This document shows positions 17,585-25,513 of a stretch of 64,000 nucleotides of DNA, in pieces. The translations under genes were made by a program, and so were the position numbers. A model generated the notes under the pieces. The model did not search any database. It was given only the letters and a program-made list of their open reading frames with translations, and was not told the DNA's origin. Position 1 is the first letter of the stretch; each line of letters opens with the position of its first letter. This stretch comes from Ancylobacter polymorphus (lineage in GTDB: Bacteria > Pseudomonadota > Alphaproteobacteria > Rhizobiales > Xanthobacteraceae): positions 2,370,001 to 2,434,000 of the forward strand of contig NZ_CP083239.1 in the NCBI RefSeq assembly GCF_022836935.1, in the 5' to 3' direction.

Positions 17585-18967
17585 TCAAGCGGCCAGCAGG
17601 TTCTCGCGCACGGCGTAGTCCAGCGTCTTGTCGAGCGCGCGGGTGAGGCGGTCGAACAATTCGTCGATCTCCGCCGGAGAGATGACCAGCGGCGGGCAGA
17701 TGGTGACCGCGTCGCCGAACACGTTGCGCAGGATGAGCCCTTCCTGCTGGCAGAAAGCCACGCACTTCGCCGCCATGCCGAGCTTGGGGTCGAACTGGCG
17801 CTTGGTCTTCTTGTCTGCCACCAGCTCGACGGCGCCCACCAGCCCCTTGCCGCGTGCCTCGCCCACCAGCGGGTGGTCTTCCAGCGCGGCGCGGCGGGCG
17901 TCGAACTGCGGGATCTTCGCCCGCACCCGTTCGAAGATGCTCTCGCGCTCGTAGATTTCCAGCGTCTTCACCGCCACGGCGGCGGCCACGGGGTGGCCGG
18001 AATAGGTGTAGCCATGGCCGAAGCTGCCGAGCTTGCTGCTCTCGGTAAGCATCGCCTCATACATCAGTTCGGGCACCATCACCGCGCCGATCGGCTGGTA
18101 AGCCGAGGACAGAGCCTTGGCGACGGAGATCGAATCGGGCCGCATCTCCATCGCTTCGCTGCCGAAGGCGGTGCCGAGACGGCCGAAGCCGGTGATTACC
18201 TCGTCGCCGATGAAGAACACGTCGTACTTTTTCAGCACGGCCTGGATCTTCGGGTAGTAGGTCGCCGGCGGCACGATCACCCCGCCCGCGCCCATGACAG
18301 GCTCGGCGATGAAGGCGGCGACCGTCTCCGGTCCCTCGGCGATGATGAGGGCTTCGAGATCGGCGGCGAGACGGGTGGCGAAATCCGCCTCGCTCTCGCC
18401 CGGCTCGGCCAGACGATAATGGTGCGGCGCGGTGGTGTGGCGCACACCAGCGATCGGCAGGTCGAAATCATTATGGTTGCCGGCGAGGCCGGTCAGCGAG
18501 GCGGCGGCGATGGTCACGCCGTGATAGCCGCGCATGCGGGCGATGATCTTCTTCTTCTTCGGCCGACCCAGCGCATTGTTCATGTACCAGACGAGCTTCA
18601 TCTGGGTGTCGTTGGCCTCGGAGCCGGACGAGGTGAAGAACACCTTGGAGATCGGCACCGGCGCAATCTCCTTGAGCTTTTCCGCCAGTTCGATCGCGGG
18701 GTCGTGGCTCTTGCCGCCGAAGATATGGGTGAAGGGCAGCTTGCGCATCTGCGTCGCGGCCGCCTCGACCAGCTCTTCATTGCCGTAGCCGAGCGCCGTG
18801 CACCAGAGGCCGGCCATGCCTTCGAGATAGGGCTTGCCGTCGACATCGTGCACCCACACGCCCTTGCCGCGTTCCAGGATCAACGGCCCGGTCTCGCGCA
18901 CGGCGACAAGGTTGGTATAGGGATGGATCAGCGTCTCGACGTCGCGAGCCTGAAGATTGGTAAGCAT
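17585..18967 (-). CDS. Class III aminotransferase (omega-amino acid:pyruvate type)
   Basis: A 460-residue PLP-dependent aminotransferase. The family signature lies in FFIGDEVITGFGRLGTAFGS. The PLP lysine is in SISVAKALSSAYQPIGAVMV, and the phosphate-binding segment is TSSGSEANDTQMKLVWY. The N-terminal segment GKGVWVHDVDGKPYLEGMAG is typical of the omega-transaminase group, which moves amino groups from beta-alanine, GABA, putrescine or taurine to pyruvate. The donor cannot be told. It lies 90 bases downstream of the extensin-like gene on the same strand and ends in its own terminator. Confidence 0.87.
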   Translation of the reverse strand: MLTNLQARDVETLIHPYTNLVAVRETGPLILERGKGVWVHDVDGKPYLEGMAGLWCTALGYGNEELVEAAATQMRKLPFTHIFGGKSHDPAIELAEKLKEIAPVPISKVFFTSSGSEANDTQMKLVWYMNNALGRPKKKKIIARMRGYHGVTIAAASLTGLAGNHNDFDLPIAGVRHTTAPHHYRLAEPGESEADFATRLAADLEALIIAEGPETVAAFIAEPVMGAGGVIVPPATYYPKIQAVLKKYDVFFIGDEVITGFGRLGTAFGSEAMEMRPDSISVAKALSSAYQPIGAVMVPELMYEAMLTESSKLGSFGHGYTYSGHPVAAAVAVKTLEIYERESIFERVRAKIPQFDARRAALEDHPLVGEARGKGLVGAVELVADKKTKRQFDPKLGMAAKCVAFCQQEGLILRNVFGDAVTICPPLVISPAEIDELFDRLTRALDKTLDYAVRENLLAA

Positions 18968-19057
18968 GGCAGCTACTCCGCCGGCCGGGTTGAACCGGCC
19001 CCACCCTAGAGCGGCGGCGGGCGCGCCGGAAGCGGGCCCTTGGTCGGAACCCCCGAC

Positions 19058-20416
19058 CTATTGACTTGTGCCGGGGTTTTCGACCGCGGAGGAGGCGGGC
19101 GGCGCCTCCTCATCCGCCCCTTCCGTAGCGTCCATCGCGGCGGGCGCGTCCGGCTTGCGCGGCGGGCTCGGCACCTTGGCCGTCGCTTCGGCCACAGACC
19201 ATTGGCACAGCACCGCGCCGCTGCGCCGCTCGGCGCGGTCCACGTGCAGATGCTGCTCGTGATAACCGTCCGAGCCGGGCCCGAGGATGGTGGTGAAGTC
19301 GGCGCAGGCGCTGGCCTTGATCAATTCCTGGAAGGCGACGGGCATGGCCGCGTCACCACTGCCGGGTACTGGGGCGCCGATGACGAAACGCCGCCCGTCC
19401 TTCAGCACATAGCCCCGTGTGTCCATCGCATTGCCGCGCCCGTGCTCGCTGGTGCGGGCGCCGACAACGCGGTTGCGCGGGCGGCATTGCTGCGAGCCGG
19501 CGACGAGCACTTTATCGAGCGGCGCGCCGAGCGTTGCCACCGCCGGCTCGATTCCCTCGCGAACCCAGCGCGCGACGGCGGCGGCCATTTCGCAGCGCAG
19601 CGTCGCCGCCGGCTCCAGCGTCACCAGCCGCCCGTCCTTCATCCGTACGGCCGAGAGGGAAACGCCCCGGTCCACCGTGCAGGCGGTGTTGGTGGCCGTC
19701 ACCGCGACGGGCGTGAACACGCCGAGCGATTCGTTGGAGAGTTCCGGGCAGATGGTGGGCTCCGGCGTGCCGGCCGGCGGCGCGGGGGCGGCTGCCGGCG
19801 CGGCTGGCGCCGGCGGCGGCAGAGCGGCAAGGCGCGGCTCGGGAGACGGCGGGGGCAGGGGAACGGGAGCCGTCCCTATCGTCGCCTCGTCCGTTGCCGC
19901 CTTCTCCGCTGGCGGCTCGGGAGCGGCGGGTGGGGATTCCGGGGCGGGCGGCTCTGCCGGCGCGGGTATCGCCGCCGCTGTCTCTGCGGTGGCTGCGGGC
20001 TCCGTCGGCGCGTCGCCTCGGGCGGGGCGGGGATCGCGCGGGGGTAGGGCGGGCGCCACCGCCACCGGGGCCACGGGCGCGGCGTCGTCAGACGGTACTC
20101 TCGTTGTCTTGCTCGCGTCGCCTTCGGCGGGTGCCGCCGACGGTTCGGCGGCGATGTCCTGCGGGCGCGGCGGCGGCAGGGGAATGGCCGCCGCCTTGGC
20201 GCGCGTCGCGTTGCGTGCGCGCGCCGACCTGTTCGGCGCCACGCCGAGCCAGTCGCCCAATTGGCGATTAACCGCCGTACCGGCCTCGTCAATCGAGCGC
20301 TTGAGCTCCTGCACTGGTTCGGCAGCCAGAGGCGCGGCGCCGACGGCCAGCAAGGCGAGCCCGGCAATGCCGGACAGGGCGCTGCGGTGGGCGGATGGGA
20401 GCCGGGGAAAATCCAT
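19058..20416 (-). CDS. Extensin-like C-terminal domain protein with Pro/Ala-rich linker
   Basis: A 452-residue exported protein. A signal peptide (SGIAGLALLAVGAAPLAAEP) is followed by a low-complexity Pro/Ala/Glu-rich linker (residues about 75-220) and an extensin-like_C domain (about 225-410). That domain carries CPELSNESLGVFTPV, CRPRNRVVGARTSEHGRGNA and the metal-site-like GYHEQHLHVDRAERRSGA. Its spacing of His and Asp residues resembles the M15/VanX-type peptidase fold, so a peptidoglycan endopeptidase or binding role is possible; that is inference. The start at 20416 is chosen for the signal peptide; much longer open sequence upstream is antisense to the HAD gene. Confidence 0.8.
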   Translation of the reverse strand: MDFPRLPSAHRSALSGIAGLALLAVGAAPLAAEPVQELKRSIDEAGTAVNRQLGDWLGVAPNRSARARNATRAKAAAIPLPPPRPQDIAAEPSAAPAEGDASKTTRVPSDDAAPVAPVAVAPALPPRDPRPARGDAPTEPAATAETAAAIPAPAEPPAPESPPAAPEPPAEKAATDEATIGTAPVPLPPPSPEPRLAALPPPAPAAPAAAPAPPAGTPEPTICPELSNESLGVFTPVAVTATNTACTVDRGVSLSAVRMKDGRLVTLEPAATLRCEMAAAVARWVREGIEPAVATLGAPLDKVLVAGSQQCRPRNRVVGARTSEHGRGNAMDTRGYVLKDGRRFVIGAPVPGSGDAAMPVAFQELIKASACADFTTILGPGSDGYHEQHLHVDRAERRSGAVLCQWSVAEATAKVPSPPRKPDAPAAMDATEGADEEAPPASSAVENPGTSQ

Positions 20417-20473
20417 GCTATCAGGCCTCCATTGCCGGCTTGCCTGCCCGGACGAACTGGATTGCGACAAACT

Positions 20474-21202
20474 GTGAACGCTCCTCGCGCCATTCTGTTC
20501 GACAAGGATGGTACTCTTGTCGACTTCGACCACACTTGGGGACCTGCCGCCGGTGCGGTGATGCGGCGTCTGGCCGGCGACGAGGGCCCGACGCTGGCAC
20601 GGCTGTTTGATGCCAGCCATTATGTCGCCGAGGAACGGCGCTTCCTGCAGACCTCGCCGCTCATCGCCGGGTCCTCGCGCCAATATGGGCCGCTTTGGGC
20701 CGACATCCTCGCGCGAGCAGCCGATGCCGCCTTCTATAAACAGGTCGATCACCTGTTCTGCGAAGAGGGCGCGCGCTACCTCACCCCCATCGGCCGGCCG
20801 GCCGAAACACTTGCGCGGCTGCACGCGGTGGGGCTGCCGCTCGGCATCGCCACCAATGACGCCGAGCCGAATGCGCGGCTGCAGGCCGACCGGCTCGGCC
20901 TCTCGCCCTATCTCAGCGCCGTGTACGGGCATGATTCGGGTTATGGCTCGAAGCCGAACCCCGGCATGGTCGTTGCCTTCGCCGCGCTCACCGGCCTGCC
21001 GGCTTGCGCCATCGCGCTGGTCGGCGACACCCGGCACGATCTTGAAACCGCGCGGGCGGCGGGGGCGATGGCGATCCTTGTGCGCTGCGGGCCCGCGCCG
21101 GTGGACGACTTCGCGCATGAGGCCGATCTCGTGGTGGATTCGGTGGAGGAACTGGCCGCGCTGATCCTCGGTGCGGACGCTGCCCAGCCGGCGGTGGCCT
21201 GA
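20474..21202 (+). CDS. HAD-family hydrolase (phosphoglycolate phosphatase-like)
   Basis: A 242-residue haloacid dehalogenase-type phosphatase. Motif I is ILFDKDGTLVDFD with both catalytic aspartates, motif II is IATND, the lysine of motif III is in YGSKPNPGM, and motif IV is ALVGDTRHDLETARAAG. The helical cap between motifs I and II suits a Gph-like enzyme that acts on small phosphomonoesters. The start is GTG (20474), placed right before the family's first strand. It is divergent from the extensin gene with 57 bases between starts, and the DUF1499 gene follows after 22 bases. Confidence 0.86.
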   Translation: MNAPRAILFDKDGTLVDFDHTWGPAAGAVMRRLAGDEGPTLARLFDASHYVAEERRFLQTSPLIAGSSRQYGPLWADILARAADAAFYKQVDHLFCEEGARYLTPIGRPAETLARLHAVGLPLGIATNDAEPNARLQADRLGLSPYLSAVYGHDSGYGSKPNPGMVVAFAALTGLPACAIALVGDTRHDLETARAAGAMAILVRCGPAPVDDFAHEADLVVDSVEELAALILGADAAQPAVA

Positions 21203-21224
21203 GACGGGCGGGGGAGGGGCAGCA

Positions 21225-22010
21225 ATGATCCGGCGGCGGCTCTACATCGAGGAACGCATGTCGCGGCTCGCCATATGGAGCTTGCGCACCGCCATCTTCG
21301 CCTTTCCCGTCACCTTCATCGGCGCCGCGCTGTTCGCCACCGAGACCTTGGATTTCCGCAGCGCGCTCTACACCGTGCTGGCCGGCGTCGCCGTGGCGGT
21401 GCTGGCGCTGGTGCTGGCGCTGGCGGGCTTTGTGGTGATCTGGAATGACGGGCTGAAAGGGCTGTGGCGGGTGATCGGCGCGGCGGCGCTGGCGCTGGTG
21501 CTGATCATGCCGACGGCGACGCTCGCTGCGCTCGGCATGGGCGTGCGCAACCTTCCCGACGTGACGACAGACCCCGAGGACCCGCCGTCCTTCGTCACCC
21601 TCGGCACGGTGCGCTCGCGCGCCGCCAACAGCCTCGCCTATCCCGGCGACCGGATGGCGGCGCTGCAGCTCGACCTTTATCCCGGCATCAAGCCGATGAG
21701 CTTCGAGGCGCCGCCGGACGAGATCTTCCGCGGCCTGCTGGCGCTGGCGAAGCGGCACAAATGGCTGGTGGTCGAGGCGGTGCCGCCGCGCGACGGGCGC
21801 GACGGGCGGCTGGAAGCGGTGGCGCGCAGCCTGCCTTTCGGCCTGCGTGATGATCTCGTCATCCGCATCCGCCCCATCGCCACCGGCACGCGGGTCGATA
21901 TCCGCTCCACCGCGCGCAGCGGCGATGCCGATTTCGGCTCCAATGCACGGCGCATTTCCCAGCTCTTCGCCGAACTGGCCGACCAGCAGGGCCGCCCGCT
22001 GCGCCGCTGA
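21225..22010 (+). CDS. DUF1499 domain membrane protein
   Basis: A 261-residue protein with membrane segments in the first 110 residues (LRTAIFAFPVTFIGAALF, VAVLALVLALAGFVVIW and ALALVLIMPTATLAALGM). A DUF1499 domain follows (RNLPDVTTDPEDPP to the end), with the family-typical FGLRDDLVIRIRPIATGTRV and SGDADFGSNARRI. DUF1499 has no assigned biochemical role. The ATG is preceded by a strong GGGGGAGGGG purine run, which supports 21225 over an upstream in-frame start. It follows the HAD gene after 22 bases, probably in the same transcript. Confidence 0.8.
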   Translation: MIRRRLYIEERMSRLAIWSLRTAIFAFPVTFIGAALFATETLDFRSALYTVLAGVAVAVLALVLALAGFVVIWNDGLKGLWRVIGAAALALVLIMPTATLAALGMGVRNLPDVTTDPEDPPSFVTLGTVRSRAANSLAYPGDRMAALQLDLYPGIKPMSFEAPPDEIFRGLLALAKRHKWLVVEAVPPRDGRDGRLEAVARSLPFGLRDDLVIRIRPIATGTRVDIRSTARSGDADFGSNARRISQLFAELADQQGRPLRR

Positions 22011-22022
22011 CGCCGTGGCGGC

Positions 22023-22934
22023 TCAGGGCAGGCGGTAGAAGCCGGCGAGCACGGCGGGGCCGTCAGTGAGCACGTCGCCACGCTCCACCAGATCTTCGAG
22101 ATGCGCCAGGGTGGAGAGCCCCGCCGCGCCGGCGAGCCGGGGATCGAGGCCAAAATAGATCGCGCGTACAATGTCCGGAATGGCGCGCGGCCCCCGCTCC
22201 AGCGCCCGCATGATTGCGGTTTCGCGTGCCAGCCGGTGGCGCAGGAAGCGCTCGACGAACGCCGGCCCCTGAGTGATCACGCCGCCATGGCCGGGGAAAT
22301 AGAGCGTCTCCGGCCGCTCCCTGAGCCGCCGCAGCGAGTGCATATAGTCATTCATCGACCCGTCCGGCGGCGCCACCACCGTGGTCGACCAGCCCATCAC
22401 ATGATCGCCGACGAAGATCGCCCCGGCCTCCTCCAGTACGAAGGCCATGTGATTGGCGGTGTGGCCGGGCGTCGCCAGCGCCGCGAGCGTCCAGCCGGCC
22501 CCTTCCACCCGGGCGCCGTCGGCCAGCGCCACATCGGGGAGAAAGCCACGGTCGCCAGCGGAATCGAGCGTGTTGACCTCCTGAGCGTGCAGAGGCCGGG
22601 CGGCGCGGTGGGGGCCCTCACCATAGGTCGGGGCACCGGTTGCCGCCTTCAGCGCCGCCAGCGCGCCGCTGTGGTCGCGATGGGTGTGGGTGAGAAAGAG
22701 ATGCGTCACCGTCTCCGCCTCCACCGCCGCCAGCACGGCAGCGACATGCGAGGCGTCGTCCGGGCCGGGGTCGATGATCGCCACCGCGTCGCGCCCGACG
22801 ATATAGGTGCAGGTGCCGGTGAAGGTGAATGGCCCGGGATTGGGGGCGAGCACCCGGCGCACGCCCGGCGCCACCTCTTCCACAACCCCCGGCACAGCGG
22901 TGAAGCGCCGCTCGAAGGGAATGTCGTCCGCCAT
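22023..22934 (-). CDS. MBL-fold metallo-hydrolase (LACTB2-like)
   Basis: A 303-residue metallo-beta-lactamase-fold hydrolase. The metal motif THTHRDHSG (HxHxDH), the later ligand histidines in ATPGHTANHM and YFPGHGGVI, and the aspartate in IFVGDHVMGWS are all present. The last 80 residues form a winged-helix-like cap typical of LACTB2 proteins, which include RNases and thioesterases. Substrate is unknown. The start at 22934 follows the pattern of the family N-terminus; it is divergent from the carbonic anhydrase gene (about 107 bases between). Confidence 0.85.
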   Translation of the reverse strand: MADDIPFERRFTAVPGVVEEVAPGVRRVLAPNPGPFTFTGTCTYIVGRDAVAIIDPGPDDASHVAAVLAAVEAETVTHLFLTHTHRDHSGALAALKAATGAPTYGEGPHRAARPLHAQEVNTLDSAGDRGFLPDVALADGARVEGAGWTLAALATPGHTANHMAFVLEEAGAIFVGDHVMGWSTTVVAPPDGSMNDYMHSLRRLRERPETLYFPGHGGVITQGPAFVERFLRHRLARETAIMRALERGPRAIPDIVRAIYFGLDPRLAGAAGLSTLAHLEDLVERGDVLTDGPAVLAGFYRLP

Positions 22935-23041
22935 CAATGCCTCCGGCTTGCGCGCGCGTGCGGTTCGGGCATGGCGTTTGCACGCCGGCCCCGGCACGTC
23001 TATTCAGCTACTGCGCGGACTGCCTATCGCAAGGGTGAGGG

Positions 23042-23656
23042 ATGGACAAACTGCTCGACGGCTATCACCGCTTCCGTGCCACCGGCTGGCCGGAGCGCAA
23101 GGCGCTCTTTGAACGGCTGGCGGCTCTGGGGCAAAAGCCGCAGACCCTCGTCATCGCCTGTTCCGACAGCCGCGTCGACCCGTCCATGATCTTCGACGCC
23201 GGGCCGGGCGAGTTGTTCGTCGTGCGCAACGTCGCCAATCTGGTGCCGGCCTATTCGACGCCGGACCACCAGCACCATGGCACGAGCGCCGCCATCGAAT
23301 TCGCCGTGCGGGTGCTTGAGGTGCGGGAGATCGTCGTGCTCGGCCATGCGCTGTGCGGCGGCGCCGGCGCGTTGATCGACGGCGCTCCGCCCCAGGCGCA
23401 GGACTTCCTGCCGGACTGGATCCGCATCGGCGCTCCGGCCCGCGACATCGCCCTCAATCTCAGCGACGATCCGGCCGAGCGGCGGACCATTGTGGAGTAC
23501 CAGTGCGTCAGGCTGTCCCTTCGCAATCTCGCGACCTTCCCCTGGGTGCGGGAGCGGCTTGAGGATGGCCGGCTTTCGTTGCAGGGCGCCTATTTTGCCG
23601 TGGCCACCGGCGTTCTGGAGCGACTGGGTCCGGACGGCACCTTCGCCCCGGCCTGA
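23042..23656 (+). CDS. Beta-class carbonic anhydrase
   Basis: A 204-residue zinc enzyme that interconverts CO2 and bicarbonate. Zinc ligands Cys40, His102 and Cys105 and the catalytic Asp42-Arg44 dyad are visible in IACSDSRVDPSM and VLGHALCGGAGAL. The segment GELFVVRNVANLVP is the usual dimer and active-site strand. The RBS is weak (AGGGTGAGGG). It is divergent from the MBL gene and about 100 bases upstream of the DUF892 gene. No carboxysome or cyanate genes are nearby, so a housekeeping role is likely. Confidence 0.93.
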   Translation: MDKLLDGYHRFRATGWPERKALFERLAALGQKPQTLVIACSDSRVDPSMIFDAGPGELFVVRNVANLVPAYSTPDHQHHGTSAAIEFAVRVLEVREIVVLGHALCGGAGALIDGAPPQAQDFLPDWIRIGAPARDIALNLSDDPAERRTIVEYQCVRLSLRNLATFPWVRERLEDGRLSLQGAYFAVATGVLERLGPDGTFAPA

Positions 23657-23754
23657 TACTTTCGGTTGAGACGGCCGGAACTTCCACCCCGCACCCGCGT
23701 TTGGCGCTCGACCGGCGATGCTGGTCCATCAGCCAAAAGGCGGGAGGACGTGCC

Positions 23755-24300
23755 GTGGGACTGCTCTCAAAAGACATCAGGTCGCTTGACGACCTTCTGA
23801 TCCAGGGGCTCGGCGAGCTTCTCTACACCGAGCGCCGGATCGCCAAGACGCTCGCTGCGCTGGCCGGCAAGGTGTCCGATCCGGCGCTGCGCCGCGATCT
23901 CGAAGACGGTCTTGCCGCGAGCAACGGCAATATTGTGCAGATCGAGGAAGTCTGCCGCCGCCGCGACTGCCGCCCGCATGTCGCGGAGTCCCCGGCGATC
24001 GACGGCATCTTCATCAGCGCGGAAGAGCTGGCCGGCGAGATCGACGATGATCATGTGCTGGACATCGCCATCGCCGGCGCGGTGCAGGCATCTGCGGCCT
24101 ATACCGCCGCGCGCTATGCTGGCCTCATTGCCAGCCTCGCGGGCGTCGGCCGGACGGATTGCTGCCGCCTGCTTCAGGCAGGGCTGGCCCATCACCAGCG
24201 CGTCGCCGACATGCTGCGCCTGCTGGCCGAGAAGCGCCTCAATCCCCGTGCGCTGGGCCGTGGCGGGCGCGGGCCGCTTCCGGTGGCGATCGCCAGCTGA
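23755..24300 (+). CDS. DUF892 ferritin-like protein (YciE/YciF type)
   Basis: A 181-residue four-helix-bundle protein of the DUF892 family. Family segments visible are SLDDLLIQGLGELLYTERRI, the Glu-containing helix SNGNIVQIEEVCRRRDCRP, and the third-helix region AAYTAARYAGLIASLAG. The family normally carries a di-iron site. Here the acidic residues of helix 1 (LLYTERR) and helix 2 (VQIEEV) are kept, but the fourth-helix HExE-like pattern is weak (AGLAHHQRVADML). The GTG start at 23755 has GGGAGG 8 bases upstream. These proteins are stress-induced in enterobacteria; the role here is inferred. Confidence 0.78.
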   Translation: MGLLSKDIRSLDDLLIQGLGELLYTERRIAKTLAALAGKVSDPALRRDLEDGLAASNGNIVQIEEVCRRRDCRPHVAESPAIDGIFISAEELAGEIDDDHVLDIAIAGAVQASAAYTAARYAGLIASLAGVGRTDCCRLLQAGLAHHQRVADMLRLLAEKRLNPRALGRGGRGPLPVAIAS

Positions 24301-24319
24301 CCGGCAGCAAGCCGCCAGC

Positions 24320-25228
24320 CTATCGAAGGGCCTGCCGGCACGCCTCGGTGAGCCGGCCGGGGTCATCGGCGAGCGCCTCCACCGCCACCCAGTGATTCCA
24401 GTCGGCCGCGAGGCTCCAGCCCGGCCGGCCGACATAGGCGAGAGGCAGCCGGTAATGCAGCACGGCGCGCGGCTTCACCTTGCCGCTGATGCGGTGCCCG
24501 ATGTCCGGGAACAGCTCCAGGAACAGCGGAAGCAGATCGAGCGAGCGCTTGCGCGTCGGGTTTGCCGCGACATAGTCGGCGCAGAGCGTGGCGAGGTCGG
24601 GCCGGTAGTCGGCTGAAAGGACCCGCCTGACATAGTCAGCGGCGTAGGGCGGTGGCGCGTGGAAGCGCATTAGCCCACTCGTCAGTGTCGCTTGGCGCAA
24701 GGCCGGTTCGCTCACCAGATAGGCTTGCAGCAGCCGCAGCAGCGTCCCGGCATCCGTGGCTTCCGGCATGACGTTGAAATGCAGGCCGAGCGAATCGGTG
24801 AGTATCACCCCTTCGCCCCTCGCTCCCGCTGTGCGCAGCGCCTGAACCACCCCATCCAATTCGCTGAGCCTCTCCACCGGCAAGGGCCCGGTGATGAGTT
24901 CGCGCGGCACGAGCGGGCTCACCACCGCGCCGAGCCAGAGCGAGAGTGGCCCCAGTCGCCGGGCCGGGCCCTCGCGTCCGGGATGGACATGGCGCATGTC
25001 GAGCTCGATGCCGATGTCCCCGAGCCGTGAACCCGTGAGCCGAAAGGCGTGCGGGTCTTCCTCCTCCACCGTTCCGCCGATGAGCGCGCTAAGGCACTGC
25101 GCCGCCCCGCGCTCGGACAGGCGCGTGAATTCGATCTCGACGCCGACCAGCCGCGCTTGGCCATCTCGGGTCAGCGGCGCGGGCAGGGGCTGAAATAGCA
25201 GGGAAGGCGCGCTCACGCGCGGCACCAA
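24320..25228 (-). CDS. Amidoligase family protein (Amidoligase_2)
   Basis: A protein of about 302 residues with the glutamate-cysteine-ligase/glutamine-synthetase-like amidoligase fold. Recognisable are the first strand VGVEIEFTRLSERGA, the second acidic strand DIGIELDMRHVHP, the ELITGPLPVERL segment and the GLHFNVMPEATD segment with the family His-x-Asn. The family forms amide bonds between amino acids or peptides using ATP. The start is uncertain: TTG 25228, GTG 25225 or GTG 25216, none with a clear ribosome binding site. It directly follows a possible 51-residue gene on the same strand, which could be a partner or substrate. It converges with the DUF892 gene. Confidence 0.75.
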   Translation of the reverse strand: MVPRVSAPSLLFQPLPAPLTRDGQARLVGVEIEFTRLSERGAAQCLSALIGGTVEEEDPHAFRLTGSRLGDIGIELDMRHVHPGREGPARRLGPLSLWLGAVVSPLVPRELITGPLPVERLSELDGVVQALRTAGARGEGVILTDSLGLHFNVMPEATDAGTLLRLLQAYLVSEPALRQATLTSGLMRFHAPPPYAADYVRRVLSADYRPDLATLCADYVAANPTRKRSLDLLPLFLELFPDIGHRISGKVKPRAVLHYRLPLAYVGRPGWSLAADWNHWVAVEALADDPGRLTEACRQALR

Positions 25229-25238
25229 GGTGGCGGGT

Positions 25239-25394
25239 TCATCGACGGCATATGGGGAAGAAGCGTGCCGTTTCCAGATGGTGATCGCTGCGCCAGAGGC
25301 GCCTGCCTGACAGAGTGAAACGCTCCCCGATACGCGTCAGGTTCGCGCAAGCCATGTCTCCGATCTTGGAGCAGGGGAGGAGCGTGAGCGCCAT
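25239..25394 (-). CDS. Candidate 51-residue protein upstream of amidoligase
   Basis: A short frame of 51 codons plus stop (begins [20 protein letters not shown], ends ARFFPICRR). It ends 10 bases before the amidoligase frame, and a GGCGGAG ribosome binding site lies 5 bases before its ATG. It is basic (many Arg/His), has three cysteines and no signal peptide or membrane helix. I do not recognise it. It is attractive as a co-transcribed peptide because amidoligases act on peptides or amino acids, but conservation has not been tested and it could be a chance frame in the spacer before the chemoreceptor gene. Confidence 0.4.
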   Translation of the reverse strand: MALTLLPCSKIGDMACANLTRIGERFTLSGRRLWRSDHHLETARFFPICRR

Positions 25395-25513
25395 TGCGTC
25401 TCCGCCTCTTCGTTTCGCCGCATCGCCTCTCATCGTCCGCATCAGTGTCAACCCACCCCCGATACAGCCAAACAGTGGCTGCGCGGCCTGGCCCGCAGCG
25501 CCGGAGACCTCGA

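Noticed and set aside
20416..21118. Extension of the extensin-like protein upstream of 20416
   Set aside because: The extra residues are antisense to the HAD gene, and the signal peptide begins at 20416.
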